Below, piece after piece: positions 10,326-11,510 of a DNA stretch of 11,510 nucleotides (its first letter is position 1; every line of letters starts with the position of its first letter). This DNA comes from DATBFX01 sp036558305 (lineage in GTDB: Bacteria > Chloroflexota > Chloroflexia > Thermomicrobiales > UBA6265). The notes under the pieces are model-generated. The model saw nothing but the letters and a program-made list of their open reading frames with translations, searched no databases and was not told where the DNA came from. The stretch is taken from assembly GCA_036558305.1 (NCBI GenBank), contig DATBFX010000409.1, forward strand, positions 1 through 11,510, given 5' to 3'. Both the position numbers and the translations under genes were made by a program.

Positions 10326-11510
10326 ATGACCATCACGATCTCCCCCGCCCTGCCGCGCATCGCCAACCCCATCAACCCCTACCGCGACGGGGTGCAGGGG
10401 AAGGCGAACGAGCCGATCTGCGTCGCCGGTCTGCTCGACCGCGCCTACCGGGAGGTCGGGTACGAGGCGTTGCCGGATTGGTCGCTGGAGGCGATCTACG
10501 ACCGGTTGGAGCACAACGCGCCGCGGATCGCGGTGATCGGCGGTTCGCTCGACCACCCGGCCCACGTCATGGATCCGGGGACGGTGGCGCGGGCGGCGCT
10601 GGCGATCTGGAAAAACGGCGGCATCCCCTTCTCGTTCGCCGTACCCGTTCTCTGCGACGGGACGGCGCAGAGCAACATGGGGATGAGCTATTCCTTGCAG
10701 AGCCGCAACGCCATCGCCGAGATGATCGTCAACCAGATGGAGGCGCACTCCTACCACGGCGCCTTCGTCATCCAGAGTTGCGACAAGATGCCGCTGGCCG
10801 CCGTCTCCGCCCTGGCCCACCTCGACACCCTGCGCCGTCGCCGCGACGAGGCGCCGGTCTTCGCCGCCTTCGCCCCGGCCCACGTCCTCAAGGGCGGTAC
10901 GATCCCCCTCGAAGTGAGGACCGAGCTCGACATCCTGGCGGCGGAGTGTCGGGCCGAAGGCCACCCGGAGATCGCCGAAGACCTCGAAGATGCGATGAGC
11001 TACATCCTCCAGTGCTCGTCGAATACCGCCTTCCAGGGGGTCTTCATCCGGGCGATCGAGCACGGCATCCTCTCCCCGGAACGTCACAAGGCGATCGAGC
11101 GCGGTCTGGCCGTCAACACCTGCGACGCCAAGGGCGGTATCTGCGCCTTCAACGGCACCGGCAACTCCTCGCGTCACCTCGTGGCTGCCCTCGGTCTGGC
11201 CCATCCCGCCGTCGAACTGCTGACCGATCCACCGACGACGGCCCAGGTCAACGCGGTCGTCGACGACCTGGTCCAACTCGTCAACCGGCCGGAGTGCGGC
11301 GTCGGCGAGATCGTCCGCCAGAACATGGGGAATGCGATCCGCCTCCACAGCGCCTCCGGCGGTTCGACCAATCTGCTGATGCACCTCGTCGGTGCGGCCA
11401 TCTACGCCGGCTACCGCTTCTCGATCTGGGACCTCGACCGCATCCACCACAGCCACCCGATCCCCGACCTCTTCAACTACTCCCTGACCCAGGGGCGCGA
11501 CATCTTCGCC
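10326..11510 (+). CDS. IlvD/Edd-family dehydratase, divergent; 3' part beyond the window
   Basis: The first 395 codons, open to the window edge. The family dehydrates dihydroxy-acids or sugar acids with an Fe-S cluster and Mg. Family landmarks: VLCDGTAQSNMGMSYSLQSR at 108-127, SCDKMP at 151-156 (C152 Fe-S ligand, K154 for Mg), GGICAFNGTGNSSRHLVAAL at 270-289 (C273 Fe-S ligand) and SASGGSTNLLMHLVGAA at 342-358. Two oddities: the first cluster cysteine, usually in an NPC-type motif, is replaced by SLDHPAH (A79), and about 120 residues separate C152 from C273 where characterised members have about 70. Other cysteines (C32, C110, C230, C266) might substitute. The start is supported by AAGGAG 7 nt before the ATG and an extended -10 upstream. 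Substrate unknown: valine/isoleucine synthesis, sugar-acid breakdown or a non-canonical role are all possible. Confidence 0.88.
   Translation, partial: MTITISPALPRIANPINPYRDGVQGKANEPICVAGLLDRAYREVGYEALPDWSLEAIYDRLEHNAPRIAVIGGSLDHPAHVMDPGTVARAALAIWKNGGIPFSFAVPVLCDGTAQSNMGMSYSLQSRNAIAEMIVNQMEAHSYHGAFVIQSCDKMPLAAVSALAHLDTLRRRRDEAPVFAAFAPAHVLKGGTIPLEVRTELDILAAECRAEGHPEIAEDLEDAMSYILQCSSNTAFQGVFIRAIEHGILSPERHKAIERGLAVNTCDAKGGICAFNGTGNSSRHLVAALGLAHPAVELLTDPPTTAQVNAVVDDLVQLVNRPECGVGEIVRQNMGNAIRLHSASGGSTNLLMHLVGAAIYAGYRFSIWDLDRIHHSHPIPDLFNYSLTQGRDIFA

Noticed and set aside
10305..11456. Minus-strand open frame of 383 codons opposite the dehydratase
   Set aside because: The plus frame from 10326 has IlvD/Edd motifs throughout and a good ribosome-binding site; the minus frame has none.

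Overview
The window is GC-rich DNA from a bacterial chromosome. The best guess is a member of the Chloroflexota (Thermomicrobia-like) or a similar high-GC lineage. This rests on two large NB-ARC/TPR/LuxR regulators, a DinB-fold protein, PIN/AbrB toxin-antitoxin genes and a divergent IlvD-type dehydratase, together with the codon bias; it is inference, because no rRNA or marker gene is present.

Layout. Positions 81-2576 (minus) and 5498-7996 (minus) encode two paralogous regulators of about 830 residues: an N-terminal STAND/NB-ARC ATPase, a middle array of 40-residue TPR units and a C-terminal LuxR helix-turn-helix. Between them lie a cytoplasmic-looking peptidoglycan hydrolase (2756-4327, minus; glucosaminidase-like, amidase_3 and SH3-like parts) and a calcineurin-like metallophosphoesterase (4777-5493, plus). 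These two diverge from a 449-bp intergenic region, and the phosphoesterase ends 4 bp from the end of the second regulator. Right of this block come a DinB-superfamily protein (8201-8674), a VapBC pair (PIN toxin 8798-9244, AbrB antitoxin 9228-9509), a second AbrB gene whose toxin slot is filled by a 95-residue zinc-ribbon protein (9628-9915 and 9908-10189), and, divergent from it, the first 395 codons of an unusual IlvD/Edd-family dehydratase that runs off the window at 11510.

Two things stand out. First, short G-rich repeats of mostly 8-bp period are attached to the two regulator genes. Each gene has, at the same place in the protein (between the ATPase region and the TPRs), four GGGGACAG-type octamers followed by an inverted arm; these form both a long hairpin and a textbook G-quadruplex motif inside the coding sequence. 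A 13-copy octamer array of the same core (GGACAG/GGGCAG on the minus strand) lies upstream of the second regulator, and another octamer array follows the stop codon of the first. Because 8 is not a multiple of 3, a one-unit change inside either gene would shift the frame, so these are candidate phase-variable or structure-controlled regulators.

Second, the AbrB/zinc-ribbon unit and the dehydratase share a 60-bp divergent control region. It has a perfect 16-bp palindrome almost exactly midway (29 and 30 bp) between two extended -10 elements, which suggests joint control. The dehydratase appears to have lost the first of the three Fe-S cysteines of its family and carries extra sequence between the other two.

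Most of the window otherwise reads as ordinary accessory chromosome. No rRNA, tRNA, CRISPR array, transposase or integrase was seen.
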